DNA of 64,000 bases from Hyaloperonospora brassicae (taxonomy: Eukaryota; Oomycota; Peronosporomycetes; Peronosporales; Peronosporaceae), in assembly GCA_947650285.1 (NCBI GenBank), contig CANTFL010000445.1, positions 1 to 64,000 on the forward strand. Reading direction: 5' to 3'. This document shows positions 1-9,006 of the stretch, in pieces. Every line of letters begins with the position of its first letter. Position 1 is the stretch's first letter. The notes beneath the pieces are model-generated. The model had not been told where the DNA came from, made no database searches, and was given only the letters and a program-made list of their open reading frames with translations. Both the position numbers and the translations under genes were made by a program.

Positions 1-354
1 AGAATTCGAAAATGATAATACATTAGATATCATTATCATCTTTCGTCACATCTTTTATCGTTGTATCACCATGCCAAATCAATCTCGCTCTCCATCAACT
101 AGTTGGTAATTCAGTTCCATACTCATTCACGAACAGCCCATTCCTCTGGCATGTACTACCTCCAAGTACACCCTTCAAACCCATTCCACCAGCATATGCT
201 ACCTCCTAGCACACCCGTCAACCGATATCCTGCGCCACATACAGCCTCCCGGTATGTTCTTTCACCGCCTTACAGCCATGTGCAACCTCCTTGCATACTC
301 CAACCACACCTAACCTCCAGATCGGTGTTCGACCCTTAGTGCAGCTTCTTCTCA
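1..354 (-). other. 3' internal segment of E3 with short hairpins
   Basis: No coding region is convincing here. The segment matches 11580-11731 plus 13552-13743 of E4, which fixes it as the stretch just downstream of the chromodomain stop. It contains inverted repeats with a constant ACCTCC loop: TGTACT/AGTACA at 152-170 and GCTA/TAGC at about 198-210. Comparable hairpins with different stem sequence occur at 25563-25663 in E1. Confidence 0.6.
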
Positions 355-1005
355 TTACCTCGCCTTGAATCGATTCCGGCTTGCTCGATCACGATCACAT
401 TTCTGCGACATATCCACGCAATTTACATCTGCATCATCTATCCAAGTCGGGTCGCTAGAGCCTTTCCAATACTTCCCGACTGGACCGTGTACTCGCCCAA
501 CCCGTGGTTTTCGGCCAGATCGCACGTCTTCTGTTCTTTTCACTTCGAACTTATCATCCTCTCGACCTCCTTCCCAGCTATCGTCCGGCCACAATACCTT
601 ATCAAAGCCCACTCGATCAATCTCGTATACCGTCAAACAGATTATTGGCCGATTCTGAAACATCTTGACCTGCTTCAACTTCGAAACATGAACCATCGAG
701 AACAACCTGTATGGTTTACCATCAATATCCAGTCGTACGATATGATCTCCACATTTGACGGCCTCACGAAACGGTCCGTGCCACATATGGGCTAAACTTG
801 GTGCATATTCCTCCTTGAACCGATAGAGATAAGGCCGCAACTCCTCTTCACGACTAATCTGCAGTGGATTACGATCAGCATTATAGCGGTCGATCCCCAC
901 CGTATCGGTCTCTGGGGTCATCACGGTGGACTGTCCATGCTCTTCACTGTATCCCATATCGGTCTCTTTTTTATGATGGTGACTGATTTGTAGGATCAAC
1001 ATCAT
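355..1005 (-). CDS. Integrase C-terminal region plus chromodomain (E3)
   Basis: An intact 216-residue reading frame. The middle part aligns by eye with the integrase C-terminal region of E1 (25902-26282): 'LAHMWHGPFR', 'CGDHIVRLDIDGKPYRLF' and 'VHVSKLK' have direct counterparts there. The end carries a chromodomain-like stretch ('KYWKGSSDPTWIDDADV') matching 'VKWKGHPDLSWVDEVDL' of E1. No integrase core (HHCC or DDE) precedes it. In chromoviruses the chromodomain binds histone marks and steers integration, so an isolated copy could act as a targeting or chromatin-binding peptide; that is inference. The aromatic positions look weaker than in E1. The ATG used is the first in frame, but upstream open frame exists, so the true start is uncertain. 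Confidence 0.7.
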   Translation of the reverse strand: MMLILQISHHHKKETDMGYSEEHGQSTVMTPETDTVGIDRYNADRNPLQISREEELRPYLYRFKEEYAPSLAHMWHGPFREAVKCGDHIVRLDIDGKPYRLFSMVHVSKLKQVKMFQNRPIICLTVYEIDRVGFDKVLWPDDSWEGGREDDKFEVKRTEDVRSGRKPRVGRVHGPVGKYWKGSSDPTWIDDADVNCVDMSQKCDRDRASRNRFKAR

Positions 1006-1296
1006 AGAATTTCCCCACTTGATCGCTTTCCCCCTCCTGATTTAATATAAATCGGTAGGGTTCCACAGCGTCACAGCTCATAGCCTTGGTGGAATTGTAT
1101 CACAGTAGGAGACAGCATATCACCAATCACTCCAGGTAAGTCATTGTAAGTCCCTGTTATAGCTGCGTCTCCAAGCTGTCGATTGTCTCGTCCTTGTAAC
1201 ACACCATCACGAGTCGACATCCCGCCTGACTGACGTCTGGACTCTCCATGCACCGTATCACTATCGTCAGGGTCTCCGTCTTTAGTCGTGCTATCT
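1006..1296. other. Spacer between repeat ORF and chromodomain ORF of E3
   Basis: About 290 bases with only a short 60-residue open frame on the minus strand. The corresponding stretch of E4 (14385-14600) is partly in frame with the repeat ORF, so this is probably the decayed 3' part of that ORF. No RNA gene or other signal is visible. Confidence 0.4.
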
Positions 1297-2970
1297 TCAC
1301 ATACCGATCTGTCTTACTCCGATCGACGCTTGATTGATCTCCACCTTGCCCTGCGCTGGCGACCTCGCACCCTCGTTTCCCTTCGACAATCTCACGGTCG
1401 CAATCATTTTGAGTCCTTTGACCAGTTGGGAATGCTCTTCTTGCGACTCACCATCCTTGAACCCGATCCCGTCTGCCTGACAGCTGGACCGTTCTTGTAA
1501 CAGATCAGCTACCTCAGACTCGGTGTCTTCGGTCATAATCTCCCTTGTGGCGTCAACCTCTTGCTTCGGTCGGTCTTGTATCCACTCGACGCTTTTAATC
1601 TTCTTTTTAGTATCCACCACTGAAGGCATCTTCATACATTGTCGATGTCCACTTGTAGGGTGATCACCGCAGAAAAATCGGCGCCCCCAGTCCAGATCAG
1701 CTAGCAAATCGAGATATAATAACAGACCATTACACTCGTCTTCAACACCTTCGCGACCCTGATCCACGTGATCTTGATTCGCAATATACCTTTGACCACT
1801 AACTCGATCTTGATTGATAGAAAACTCAAACGATCCATCGGGTAAATGCGAAATCACTCCGCGATCTTGACAAGTCGAATACGGTGGTTCACCTTCGCGA
1901 TCTTCTCGATCTTCTCGATCTTGATCGACGGAAAACTCAAACGATCCATCATGTGAATGCAGGTCGTTTTCGCCATATCGATCTCCACTTGTAGGGTGAT
2001 CACCGCAGAGAAATCCACGCCCCCCGTCCAGATCAGCTTCGAGATCTTGATTTATACCATACGTTTGATGACTTTCTCGATCTTGATTGATAGAAAACTC
2101 AAACGATCCATCGGGTAAATGATAAATCAATCTGCGATCTTGACAAGTCGAATACGGTGGTTCACCTTCGCGATCTTCTCGATCTTCTCGATCTTGATCG
2201 ACGGAAAACTCAAACGATCCATCATGTGAATGCAGGTCGTTTCCGCCATATCGATCTCCACTTGTAGAGTGATCACCGCAGAGAAATCCACGCCCCCTGT
2301 CCAGATCAGCTTCGAGATCTTGATCTATACCATACGTTTGATGACTTTCTCGATCTTGATCGACAGAAAGACCAAACGATCCATCAGGTAAATGCGAAAT
2401 CACTTTGCGATCTTGACAGATCCAGTACTGCGAGTCACCTTCGGGATTTTGATCCGTAGAATTTCCTTGACCTCTTTCTCGATCTTGATCAATAGAAAGC
2501 GTAAACGGTCCATAGTGAGAAGGCGGATTCATTCCGCAGTCTCGATCTGTCAAATACTGTGTTTCATCATCGCGATCTTGACATGTCCAATGCTGTGGGT
2601 CATCTACATAATCTCGATTCATTACATAGGAGCGATCACTTTCTCGATCTTGATCAATATGACGTTGAACCGATCTATCGTGTGAAGGATGAACCACTCT
2701 TCGGTCTCGTTCCGTCAAATACTGTAGATCCTCTTCGCGATCTCGATCAGCAGAACTCTGAAACGATTCATCATGTGAGAGTATATCGACGACGGCATTC
2801 TCTTCTCCTGACGTAGATTTTATACTTTCTCCTCCCGTTTTAGCTTTAGAAATTCCAATGAGTAATAACTGCCGCTTCTCTCGCCGTTTCCACCGGATCA
2901 TCTTTTGGTCGTGGTCATTAACTTTATCGGTGTAACATAGTTGGCAGGATTCGCCGGAGATTTGATCCAT
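1297..2970 (-). CDS. Novel Asp/Arg/Gln-rich repeat protein of the short elements
   Basis: A 557-residue open frame starting with ATG. Most of it is built from degenerate repeats of about 35-38 residues that contain 'DQDRE', 'DRDRE', 'TCQDR' and 'DGSFEFS', arranged in a 91-residue higher-order unit (273 bp). Within the larger unit the string 'ADLDRGRGFLCGD' recurs; it resembles the second RNase H of E1 ('LLADLDRGRVILCGD'). Near the C-terminus 'ECNGLLLYLDLLADLDWGR' matches 'EYNGLLLCFELLADLDRGR' of E1 more fully. The ORF therefore seems to have grown by tandem duplication around a leftover of the RNase H domain. The C-terminal 150 residues are non-repetitive. Function unknown; composition suggests a disordered, charged protein. 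E4 has a broken copy (14350-16284) in which the frame is fused to the upstream capsid/post-protease region. Confidence 0.65.
   Translation of the reverse strand: MDQISGESCQLCYTDKVNDHDQKMIRWKRREKRQLLLIGISKAKTGGESIKSTSGEENAVVDILSHDESFQSSADRDREEDLQYLTERDRRVVHPSHDRSVQRHIDQDRESDRSYVMNRDYVDDPQHWTCQDRDDETQYLTDRDCGMNPPSHYGPFTLSIDQDRERGQGNSTDQNPEGDSQYWICQDRKVISHLPDGSFGLSVDQDRESHQTYGIDQDLEADLDRGRGFLCGDHSTSGDRYGGNDLHSHDGSFEFSVDQDREDREDREGEPPYSTCQDRRLIYHLPDGSFEFSINQDRESHQTYGINQDLEADLDGGRGFLCGDHPTSGDRYGENDLHSHDGSFEFSVDQDREDREDREGEPPYSTCQDRGVISHLPDGSFEFSINQDRVSGQRYIANQDHVDQGREGVEDECNGLLLYLDLLADLDWGRRFFCGDHPTSGHRQCMKMPSVVDTKKKIKSVEWIQDRPKQEVDATREIMTEDTESEVADLLQERSSCQADGIGFKDGESQEEHSQLVKGLKMIATVRLSKGNEGARSPAQGKVEINQASIGVRQIGM
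1800..2420 (-). repeat. 273-bp tandem repeat inside the E3 repeat ORF
   Basis: Near-identical blocks start at about 1921 and 2194 (period 273 bp, 91 codons), with a third partial block to about 2420. Each contains a run of 'cgatcttct' units, the GFLCGDH coding segment and the HDGSFEF coding segment. The period is a multiple of three, so the reading frame is preserved. Blocks differ by only a few substitutions, so the expansion is recent. Confidence 0.75.
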
Positions 2971-3690
2971 TCATTATCGGGCCACTTCCATTGTTCATCT
3001 GTAATATTTTCATACGCTAAGGTTTGGCACTCCTTATATCGGCCAGATCCATACAACACGTATCCTTGAGATCTTGGTGTTGTCTCGCCTTTCATCCACA
3101 TACCGAGTGTGGTATGTGGTGGTAACACGATCTTCTGATCACCAATATTCGTCACCTGCAGATATAACAGCTTGCCAGGGCCGTATCCTACTGTTGGCAC
3201 CCAATCCAGTCCTCGTGCGATCCACAACCTTGAGAACGCTTGACTAACACCGATCTTCACCTCCGTAGATTCTCCGACAGGGATCTCGATGGGTTGATCA
3301 GTAGCTTTTATCTTTTTCACCTTCGATTTATACGGTGGACGTTGTCCTAAGAAGATAATTGGATTCTCATCCGATTGTTTTCGTGAAAGGTAGTATTGTT
3401 GATCGACCGATTCTTCGTGTCCACAATACTCGAACAAGAATTCATCCACCAGTGCCTTCCAATCAAATTTTATCGATTCGTTCAGGTGAAGATACCAATA
3501 TCGGGCTGGAGCGGTGAGCAAATCACCAAACTCCAAACATTTTTCATCATCGGGTATTTGTTCTCGAGCAAAAGCCGATCTGGCCTTGCCGATCCAGCTC
3601 TGAGCGCAACCTTCGTCTCAACCTTTTCCTGAAAACTCTTCCAGACATGAGATCAAGGACGACCTTGGTTGTATGTCGATCTTGGCTTGC
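2898..3690 (-). pseudogene. Capsid fragment fused to post-protease domain (E3)
   Basis: From about 3690 down the frame encodes a Retrotrans_gag-type capsid fragment ('SWIGKARSAFAREQ', 'EFGDLLTAPARYWY', 'DEFLFEYCGHEE', 'QQYYLSRKQ'), equivalent to 31770-32010 of E1. After 'QRPPYKSKVKKIK' it continues directly with the domain that follows the protease in E1 ('PIEIPVGESTEVKIG', 'RLWIARGLDWVPTVGYGPGK', 'YLQVTNIGDQ'). Zinc knuckle and the catalytic DSG of the protease are missing, so an internal deletion of roughly 1.3 kb created the fusion. A small indel near 2910 shifts this frame relative to the repeat ORF; in E4 the two are in one frame. No good ATG starts it, and a TGA lies near 3650. Confidence 0.7.
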
Positions 3691-3818
3691 TCTTCAAAGG
3701 CTTCAATCCTGACCTTGCCGATCCTGTCCTTTAGAAACGATCCTCTAAATGGTCCCAGAGATATCCGACGAACGCTGATGGACCCATCTGACTCGATCTC
3801 GGAGTCAGCTGAGGCGTA

Positions 3819-4313
3819 TTAAGGCGATCCTGAGGGTTGTTCTTGAGGTGATCCCAAGGGTATGACGATCCCGTCTCTAGGAGTGGTGGTCTTGCCCACC
3901 AGAAGTATCGTGACCTCCACGAACTCGCTTACTGCGTTCTTCAGCTGTTCCAAGCTGCATCCCATCAATTCATCTGAATCGAAAGCATTAGGGCAGAATC
4001 CCGTGTCATTCAACATCTGCAAAATCAAATCAATCGCGCCGAGTTTGCTTGTCACGGGCGGCGGGATAGAGATCGGCTTACCCAGAGGGCCGATCCACTT
4101 GGGCCGTAATATCTTGAACACTGGGTCTGTCTTGAGCAGTGTCTTGAAGTGGCTATAATAGCACTGCCATTTCACACGCTCCCACATTTGAGTCACCGAC
4201 TCAATCTTCGACACCGCGATCAGGTCCATCTTACGATCATATTCTTCTTTGACTACGATCTCCGATCCGATTGGTTTTCCGATTAGATGATCTTCGCCAT
4301 TCGATCCCAGCAC
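3819..4313 (-). CDS. Gag middle region (E3)
   Basis: Open frame of 164 residues with 'TQMWERVKWQCYYSHFKTLL', 'DPVFKILRPKWIGPL' and 'CSLEQLKNAVSEFVEV'. The same block occurs in E1 (32620-32940, with TAA and TAG stops), E2 (35570-35860) and E4 (16880-17374, almost identical). It lies upstream of the capsid fragment and in frame with the basic repeats at 4302-4580. It looks like a family-specific N-terminal Gag domain; I do not recognise a named domain. Confidence 0.65.
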   Translation of the reverse strand: MLGSNGEDHLIGKPIGSEIVVKEEYDRKMDLIAVSKIESVTQMWERVKWQCYYSHFKTLLKTDPVFKILRPKWIGPLGKPISIPPPVTSKLGAIDLILQMLNDTGFCPNAFDSDELMGCSLEQLKNAVSEFVEVTILLVGKTTTPRDGIVIPLGSPQEQPSGSP

Positions 4314-4580
4314 TTTCTTCTTCTTTCGTGCCGATCCGGCGGGTTTCTTGGCCGTCTCCCTCGTGTCAGTGTCTGGTCACCTGCTGACGAGAGTATTCGA
4401 TCCCGGCACATTCTTCTTCTTTCGTGCCGATCCGGCGGGTTTCTTGGCCGTCTTTCTCGTGTTAGTGTCTGGTGACCTGCTGACGAGAGTATTCGATCCC
4501 GACACTTTCTTCTTCTTTCGTTCCGATCCAGCCAACTTCTTCCTCGTATTAATGTCAGGTGACCTGCTGACGAGGGTATT
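4302..4580 (-). repeat. 96-bp tandem repeat, three copies, basic Gag segment
   Basis: Copies start at 4302, 4398 and 4494 (the third is shorter). On the minus strand they encode 'NTLVSRSPDTNTRK' followed by 'KKPAGSARKKK', a lysine/arginine cluster like a nuclear-localisation or nucleic-acid-binding signal. E1 and E2 have one unexpanded version of this segment. E4 has the same three copies at 17363-17641. Confidence 0.85.
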
Positions 4581-4913
4581 ATGTTTGGCTTTCGCCGTTT
4601 TGATTTTCACCATTGGATTTTCATCCAGCAGATCGCTCTTTGCAGAGCGATCTGCGGTGGCCCCCTAAAGGGCCCTAGGAGGTATTTGAGGTTAATCTTC
4701 CAGATCGATCTCTCGATCTTCCTCTTTCATTTTCAATTCATCAGAGCCCCTTCCAAAACTCTGATGATCTGAGGATCTTGTGTTTCTGCGTGTCTGCGTC
4801 GATCCCTCTGTCGCTGACACTTCAATCCCAGGTTCTTGCTTGATCTTGACATCTTCACCAGTGGACTCACGGTGAAATCCAGAGGCCTCAGAAGATCCGG
4901 GCACGCGCACCAT
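4377..4913 (-). pseudogene. Gag N-terminus (E3), two in-frame stops
   Basis: Starts with ATG two bases inside the primer-binding site: 'MVRVPGSSEASGFHRESTGE', then an acidic/basic stretch ending 'EDREIDLED'. A TAA at 4692 replaces the AAA lysine codon of E1 and E2. After a frame change a second frame starts 'MVKIKTAKAKHNTLVSRSPD' and runs into the 96-bp repeats, stopping at TGA 4377. E4 carries both stops at the same positions (17753 and 17438), so they predate the split of the two copies. The stop-separated pieces could still be made as short peptides; more likely Gag is supplied in trans. Confidence 0.65.
4895..4912 (-). promoter_or_regulatory. Primer-binding site of E3
   Basis: Reading leftwards, one base after the LTR end (CCACA) comes TGGTGCGCGTGCCCGGAT. 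It begins with TGG, the complement of the tRNA CCA end, and its complement would form a plausible T-arm and acceptor 3' side. The identical site occurs at 17956-17973, 20406-20423 and 33484-33501. It overlaps the start of the Gag frame. The tRNA species was not identified. Confidence 0.65.
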
Positions 4914-6727
4914 TGTGATGAAGTCGATCTCACAAAATTTTTAATGAGTGTCAATCTTCCACTTGCCCAGACTTGCCGACTCACGGAGGGGGTACTCCGA
5001 TCCGTGCCTTGCTGTATAACCTTGTGCTCACCTTGTGTACCCGTCGGTTGGGCTGGCTTGAGCTCTTCGTAACGGCCTTGGGAGATGTCGATCTCGCTGA
5101 GAGGTTGGGTTGAGCGTTCGCTTCCGGTGCGGAAATCTTCACACCACGAACAGGATTCTGCGATCCTGATCTCGAGTCGCGGCGATCTCTATCTGGAAGC
5201 GTCGCGATCTCGATCTTGAATCACACCGACCTCGATTTGTCCTTGGGATCGGGGTCTTCGCTGTGCGGAAATCTTCACTCAGCAAATAGTTGTCTTGCGT
5301 CGATCTTGCGTTGGGATCGGTCCAATCTGGTCTCGAGATCGGCCAATCTTGCCGGAAGTGCGCAATGTGGGTGGATCGGTTGCTTGTTTCGCCAAAATGA
5401 AACGTGCCGATCTGCCCTGTAGATCGCTTCGGTCTTGCTCGGTCTTTTCTTGAACTCCTTGTCCAGATCTTCTGACCACTTGAGCTGCCTCGCGATCTTG
5501 TAACCAAAATCCTTTTCCTTCACCGTTGTTTGCTGCTACCCTAGCAGTTTGAGTTGAGTTGAGTTACCTTAACCCCACCTTGGCCAAACAATCCAAGGTG
5601 AGTACACGAAACACGGCGCGTGCGACGTCTCTTGATCGACGGGAGGCCAAATATCCTGCCCGGAAGAGAAGTCTGCGACGTGCTTTATATGTAAAAACGG
5701 TAACTGTTTTATTATCCAACCAAATTAATAGCCATCCTATACTTAAGCCTATTCCAAACTGTAGGTCACTCTCCAAACCGATATCACCTTTAAGCTTGAC
5801 CGCCCCCTTGAACACGTGTCGAAATTGTGTGACCTGTGCTCCAAAGATAGCGCCAATACTCCCGATATCGTACCTAGACACCAAAAAGAGTTAAAATTCC
5901 AAATGCGGTACCTAATACCCAATTTTGGTACCGAAAAGTCGAAAATAGTATTTAAATGCCGAATGTGTCTAAATCCATTTTGCGACGTCAATTCAACCGG
6001 CTTCCACTGTCTCTTTCGGTCTTAACTTTTGCGACATCACTCGTGGACTTTCAACAAGCATGCATATCACAATACAATAGCTCCATCATCGATATATCCA
6101 TAATCAGCAGGGAACATGACCGATCTGATGCCCAATTCGAGATCGTTGAGGATCGACACAGTGCGATCCGGCCCTATATGTTCTTCCGTTCGTTGTGCAT
6201 GGTCCGATACCATCCTCAAGGGTTTATCCGCACAATGGGACCATCCACAGTTCTCACAACGGTCCAACGGACCTCCGCGAACATCCGCACTTCCAGATCG
6301 GGCCATAATTAACCTAAATCAGTACTCCCATTGGAGATCGGTGATGTGTATCTTCGATCACCTGGATGCTACACCTTTGTCACAGAGTTACGTCGCATCG
6401 CTTGGTCTCAGAAGTACCTTTCTCAGTTCAGATCGGTCTTCTGGTTCAATATAGTCCCTCGTCCCAGATTGCACCGTGGAAATCATCGATGTCTGCGACT
6501 CGTCCCAGATTGTTCCAAGGAAAGCACCCCTTTCTGCGCCTCTTCTCAGACCATTCCACGTCCATCCTTCGATCGACCGTTGGATCGGTCCGTCGATCTC
6601 CGTGGGATCACCTTCCGCCTCTCATCGGATCGCCAGATCACTTGGTGCCATTTTTCACCAGTACGTGGCGCCTCAATAAGACGGCCACCGATCCATATCA
6701 TAAATTTTGATTACTGACTTTGCCACA
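4914..6727 (-). mobile_element. 5' LTR of E3 (about 1.81 kb)
   Basis: Reading leftwards it starts TGTGGCAAAGTC and ends GATCGACTTCATCACA, so it has TG...CA ends and an imperfect inverted repeat of the first bases. It is nearly identical to the solo LTR at 11732-13547. Contains the hairpin CTGCTACCCTAGCAG at about 5533 and a TATAAAG-like box near 5690 on the minus strand. The right flank GGTG is the same site at which the solo LTR entered E4. Confidence 0.85.
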
Positions 6728-7636
6728 GGTGTACTTAGAGGTAGTACATGCCGGAGGAATGAGCTGTTCGTATATGAGTATGAAACTGAATTAACAATTA
6801 GTTGATGGAGAGCGAGATTGATTTGGCATGGTGATACAACGATAAAAGATGTGACGAGCGATGATAATGAAATCTGATCTACTATCATTTTCGAAATCTA
6901 CTAAGACCGACGATCCAGGTAAAGCAGAATGATCGAACGATCTTTTTCAAACGAATAGCGATCTAAGCCGAGAGTGATGATCTGGCGATCCAGGTCGATT
7001 GAATGGAGATATTAGTGGAGCCCAAGTAACTATCGATCTGGTGAAGAATGGGATGGGCTCAACTCAGGCTGTCGATCCGGTCGTCTGTAGGGAAAAGTGG
7101 AGATATGGATCGATCTGGGACTATTCGATTATACCTCCCGTGATCTGGCGCTCTGGTCTACAGATCGTAAGCAGGAGACGAAGGCCCGGTGGGTAGTCGA
7201 TCTGGTGATCCCCTGGAGAAAGGTGTCGATTCGGCCGGACCAAGATCACTTGGAGACCCAGGTCGATCTGGGACTATTGGAGTATACCTCACGGGATCTG
7301 GCGATCTAGACAACATGTCTCGGGATGGAGATGAAGGTCCGGTTGGCCGTCGATCTGTCGATCCCGTGACGATCAATGGCGATCTGGTCGGACCAAGAGG
7401 ACTTGGGGACCCCGGCCGATCTGGCACTATGGGAATATGCTCGTCTGGATCGGCCGATCTGGGTGACAGATCGCGATCCGGCGCCAAAAGTGCGGTAGAA
7501 CACTCCGTGGGTACTGGCAAAGTGGGGAGACGCGTCGGGGAGGTTATGGAATGGGCTACAGTGCTTAGAACGAAGTTGATGAGTAACTGGACTGTAGCCG
7601 ATTGCTGCCCAAACGGACTTCAGTACAGGGGGCGGT
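6728..7636 (+). mobile_element. 3' internal end of a plus-strand family member
   Basis: This 909-bp stretch is the near-perfect reverse complement of 10823-11731. It ends with the purine-rich ACAGGGGGCGGT immediately before an LTR start, so it is the polypurine tract end of a plus-strand element. On the minus strand (7158-7520) it carries a frame encoding two copies of a 'IVPDRPGSPS' repeat, identical in protein to 10939-11301. Left of 6728 E3 interrupts the element. Confidence 0.75.
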
Positions 7637-9006
7637 TGTGGCAAATTCATTAATCAAAATTTATGATATGGATCGGTGGCCGTCTTATTGAGGCGCCAAG
7701 TACTGGTGAAAAATGACACCAAGTGATCTGGTGATCCAATGAAAGACGGAAGATGATCGCACGGAGATCGACGGACCGATCCAACGGTCGATCGAAGGAT
7801 GGACGTGGAATGGTCTGAGAAGAGGCGCAGAAAGGGGTGCTTTCCTTGGAGCAATCTGGGACGAGTTGCAGACATAGATGGTTTCCACGGTGCGATCTGG
7901 GATGAGGGACTAGATTGAACCATACGACCGATCTGAACTGAGAAAGGTACGTATGAGACCAAGCGATGCGTCGTGACTCTGTGACAAAGGTGTAGCATCC
8001 AGGTGATCGAAGATACAAATCACCGATTTCTAATGGGAGTACTGATTTTGGTTAATTATGGCCCGATCTGGAAGTGTGGATGTTCGCGGAGGTCCGTTGG
8101 ACCGTTGTGAGAACTGTGGATGGTCCCATTGTGCGGATAAACCCTTGAGGATGGTATCGGACCATGCACAATAAACGGAAAAACATATAGGGCTGGATCG
8201 CACTGTGTCGATCCTCAACGATCTCGAATTGGGCATCAGATCGATCATGTTCCCTGCTGATTATGGATGTATCGATGATGGAGCTATCGTATTGTGATAT
8301 GCATGCTTGATGAAGGCCCATGAGTGATGTCGCAAAAGTTAAGACCGAAAGAGCCAGTGGAATCCGGTTGAATTGACGTCGCAAAGTGGATCTAGACACA
8401 TTCGGCATTTAGATACTATTTTCGACTTTTCGGCACCCAAAACTGGGCATTTGGTACCGTATTTGGAATTTGGTCCCTTTTGGTGTCTAGGTACGATATC
8501 GGAAGTACGGGCGCTATCTTTGGAGCACAGGTCACGAGATTTCGACACGTGTTCAAGGAGCGGTCAAGCTTAAAGGTGATATCGACTTGGAGAGTGACCT
8601 ACGGTTGGGAATAGGCTTAAAGATAGGTTGGCTAATAATTGGGTGGTAAATAAACAGACTTTGAACTCTACTTCTTCTGCACACGACGCACGTTCCTCCC
8701 CTATTCTCCGGGCAAGATTTATTTGGCTACCCCGGCGGGTCAAGGCACGCGTATAAAGGTACATTGAAGTTCAATCTTGTATTGTTGGCCAAGATCGAGA
8801 AGAACGATCTCGGGAAGTTTGGCCCGGATCGATCAAGTACTCACACACAACACAACTGCTAGGGTAGCAGCAAAACAAGGAAAAGGATATTGGACACAAG
8901 ATTGCGAGACGGCTCAAGTGGCAGAAGATCTGTACAAGGTGTTCAAGACAAGACCAGGATCGAAAAGATCTACTGGACATATCGACGTGTTTCATTTTGG
9001 TGAAAC
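7637..9006 (+). mobile_element. Truncated 3' LTR (plus orientation)
   Basis: Begins TGTGGCAAATTC directly after the polypurine tract and follows the LTR sequence until 'cattttggtgaaac', where the last 450 bases are missing and the E4 LTR starts at 9007. Its U3 resembles the E3/E4 type but the stretch 8640-8870 resembles the E1 type, so it is a mosaic of two LTR subtypes. Confidence 0.75.

Larger units (their letters stand above)
1..6727 (-). mobile_element. E3: short (non-autonomous) chromodomain Ty3/Gypsy element, 3' end outside window
   Basis: The element reads right to left: 5' LTR 4914-6727, primer-binding site 4895-4912, gag pieces 4913-3819, capsid plus post-protease fusion 3690-2898, acidic/basic repeat ORF 2970-1297, integrase C-terminus and chromodomain 1005-355, then a hairpin-rich 3' segment running off the window at base 1. 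Protease active site, zinc knuckle, RT and integrase core, all recognisable in E1 (20715-35293), are absent. The same deletion and the same novel ORF occur in E4, so this is a propagated derivative and not a single damaged copy. It appears to be inserted in opposite orientation into the 3' region of another element, whose remains are 6728-9006. Confidence 0.85.
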
